Virus record (IMG/VR): IMGVR_UViG_3300025732_000046
Coordinates: 1-58,581 of that record
Length of the DNA stretch: 58,581 nucleotides
Origin: a virus
Strand: one strand, 5' to 3'
Part shown: piece after piece, positions 57,178 through 58,581 of the stretch
How the letters are laid out: the number at the start of each line of letters is the position of its first letter
Position numbering within the stretch: position 1 is the stretch's first letter
The notes under the pieces: model-generated
Told to the model about the DNA's origin: nothing
The model's input: only the letters and a program-made list of their open reading frames with translations
Databases searched by the model: none
Translations under genes and position numbers: made by a program

Positions 57178-57297
57178 CTAAAAGTACATCATTGAAAGAG
57201 TGAATATGACAAATATGATAACTGTAAACATCATAATTCCTACTCCTGCCCAGATTACCCAAGGTTCCATAGGTTCGTGTTGAGGATGGTGAGACAT
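57178..57297 (-). CDS. Small membrane peptide, 39 aa
   Basis: ATG 57297: MSHHPQHEPMEPWVIWAGVG, then a hydrophobic helix (IMMFTVIIFVIFTLSMMYF) and TAG. It has a His/Pro-rich N-terminus and one membrane segment. It starts 1 base after the stop of the endonuclease VII-like gene. The function is unknown. Confidence 0.55.
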   Translation of the reverse strand: MSHHPQHEPMEPWVIWAGVGIMMFTVIIFVIFTLSMMYF

Positions 57298-57298
57298 A

Positions 57299-57820
57299 TT
57301 ATTGGTGCTTTTGTAGGTATTTAACTGCGTTAGTTAATGTACTAATATTATCACCAACCAATCCTAACATTCTATTACAATTACTACAAAGCAATCCACG
57401 AACTTTCCCCGTCTTATGGTTGTGGTCTACATAAAGATTGTTACTATCTTTTCTACCATTAGTATTTGGATTTAGACAAATAGCACATACTTCGTTCTGC
57501 TCTTGTAACACATTTTTGTACTGTTCTAAACCAAAGTCTTCTCCATAAGTATATTTTAACATATAGTCTTTCTTTTCATCATAAGAAGGTCGTTTGTCCT
57601 TATAGTCTTTGCTATAACAATCCTTACATCTTTTATGACCTTTATAATACTCATCAATAAGTTTTTCTACACCACATTTATTGCAGACAATATGACTTTT
57701 ACTTGCCCAGTTTTCAGCATAAGTTTTCTCTTCACATCTCATACACCTCCTACGACCTTCTCTAAAATCAGAGGAAGGAAGTTCTTGTGTGCAGGTTCTA
57801 CAAATTTTAGTGGTTCTCAT
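57299..57820 (-). CDS. Endonuclease VII-like HNH (homing) endonuclease next to psbA
   Basis: 173 aa. Three Cys-pair zinc motifs (CRTC...CMRC, CNKCG...CKDC, CAIC...CSNC) precede YVDHNHKTGKVRGLLCSNCN, the recombination endonuclease VII-type beta-beta-alpha-metal core. Free-standing enzymes of this type act as homing nucleases in T4-like phages. It lies directly downstream of the intron-bearing psbA, the same relation reported for the S-PM2 intron and its endonuclease, so it may mobilise that intron. Target specificity is inferred. Confidence 0.85.
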   Translation of the reverse strand: MRTTKICRTCTQELPSSDFREGRRRCMRCEEKTYAENWASKSHIVCNKCGVEKLIDEYYKGHKRCKDCYSKDYKDKRPSYDEKKDYMLKYTYGEDFGLEQYKNVLQEQNEVCAICLNPNTNGRKDSNNLYVDHNHKTGKVRGLLCSNCNRMLGLVGDNISTLTNAVKYLQKHQ

Positions 57821-57841
57821 TATGGTATTTAATCTTTTAAC

Positions 57842-57849
57842 TATTTATA
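57842..57849 (-). promoter_or_regulatory. T4-type late promoter TATAAATA for the endonuclease gene
   Basis: Exact TATAAATA on the minus strand, 22 bases upstream of the ATG at 57820. The sequence TAAATAGTTA here also occurs in the hairpin loop ahead of the HNH gene at 48128. Confidence 0.6.
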
Positions 57850-57863
57850 AAATATTAAACTCC

Positions 57864-57892
57864 ATTATAACATAAAAAAAGAGACCCGTAAA
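57864..57892 (-). promoter_or_regulatory. Sigma70-type promoter interleaved with psbA terminator
   Basis: TTTACG (57892-57887), 17-base spacer, TATAAT (57869-57864) on the minus strand. The -35 box covers the loop of the psbA terminator and the spacer contains its T-tract, the same arrangement as at 52108-52136. Confidence 0.55.
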
Positions 57893-57900
57893 GGGTCTCT
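57874..57900 (-). terminator. Rho-independent terminator of psbA
   Basis: AGAGACCC pairs with GGGTCTCT (57880-57887 with 57893-57900) around a 5-base loop, with seven T on the minus strand. It lies 7 bases past the psbA stop. Confidence 0.9.
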
Positions 57901-57907
57901 AATTTTA

Positions 57908-58581
<674 letters not shown>

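Overview
The window is a 58.6-kb piece of an AT-rich, T4-like cyanophage genome (a contractile-tailed phage of marine Synechococcus or Prochlorococcus). This follows from T4 core genes in recognisable form (gp4, gp5, gp26, gp32, gp33, gp48, gp53, gp54-like, gp59) together with the usual cyanophage metabolic genes (psbA, talC, gnd, speD, phoH, thyX). Almost everything is on the minus strand. The one exception is a plus-strand block of four baseplate and head genes at 43364-46604. No stretch longer than about 300 bases lacks a gene or RNA. The largest gene-free intervals are an intron-bearing tRNA (22889-23170) and a riboswitch leader (52389-52570).

Layout. (1) 1-21008: tail-fibre and adhesin region. 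It holds three collagen-like proteins, two copies of a cassette (beta-helix-like protein, 110-aa protein, collagen-like fibre), three proteins ending in an S74-type intramolecular chaperone, a glycine-rich adhesin-like protein and two 2-oxoglutarate/Fe(II) oxygenases. (2) 21095-23602: accessory island with a Mom-like DNA-modification acetyltransferase, a third 2OG oxygenase, tRNA-Thr(UGU), a tRNA-Leu(UAA) split by a group I intron, and small unknown genes. (3) 23641-43321: baseplate, spike and hub genes. These include a gp5-like hub without lysozyme, a separate needle-like protein, a gp27-like protein, and three related membrane-segment proteins, two of which carry SGNH, RlpA-like, lambda-R-like and M23 domains. 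gp26 ends in a textbook -1 frameshift site. (4) 43364-46604, plus strand: gp4, an unknown, gp48, gp53. (5) 46605-52087: replication and recombination (gp32, HNH endonuclease, DUF1825-like, gp59, gp33, exonuclease, PhoH, ThyX). (6) 52116-58581: metabolic region. A glutamine-riboswitch transcription unit is followed by speD, small genes, glutaredoxin, gnd, talC, an endonuclease VII-like homing nuclease, and the 3' half of psbA, itself split by a group I intron.

Regulation. Late structural genes carry T4-type late promoter matches (TATAAATA and variants) in their short intergenic gaps. Early and metabolic genes carry sigma70-type promoters, the clearest ahead of gp32 and the riboswitch. At two or three sites a terminator and the next promoter are interleaved, with the -35 or -10 box in the terminator loop. 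Many genes overlap by ATGA, GTGA or TAATG, suggesting translational coupling.

The most unusual items are the cyanobacterial-type group I intron in the phage tRNA-Leu, the gp26 frameshift signal, the interleaved terminator/promoters, the glutamine riboswitch, and the Mom-like/2OG-oxygenase pair. All calls come from reading the sequence and from remembered family features; no database search was run.
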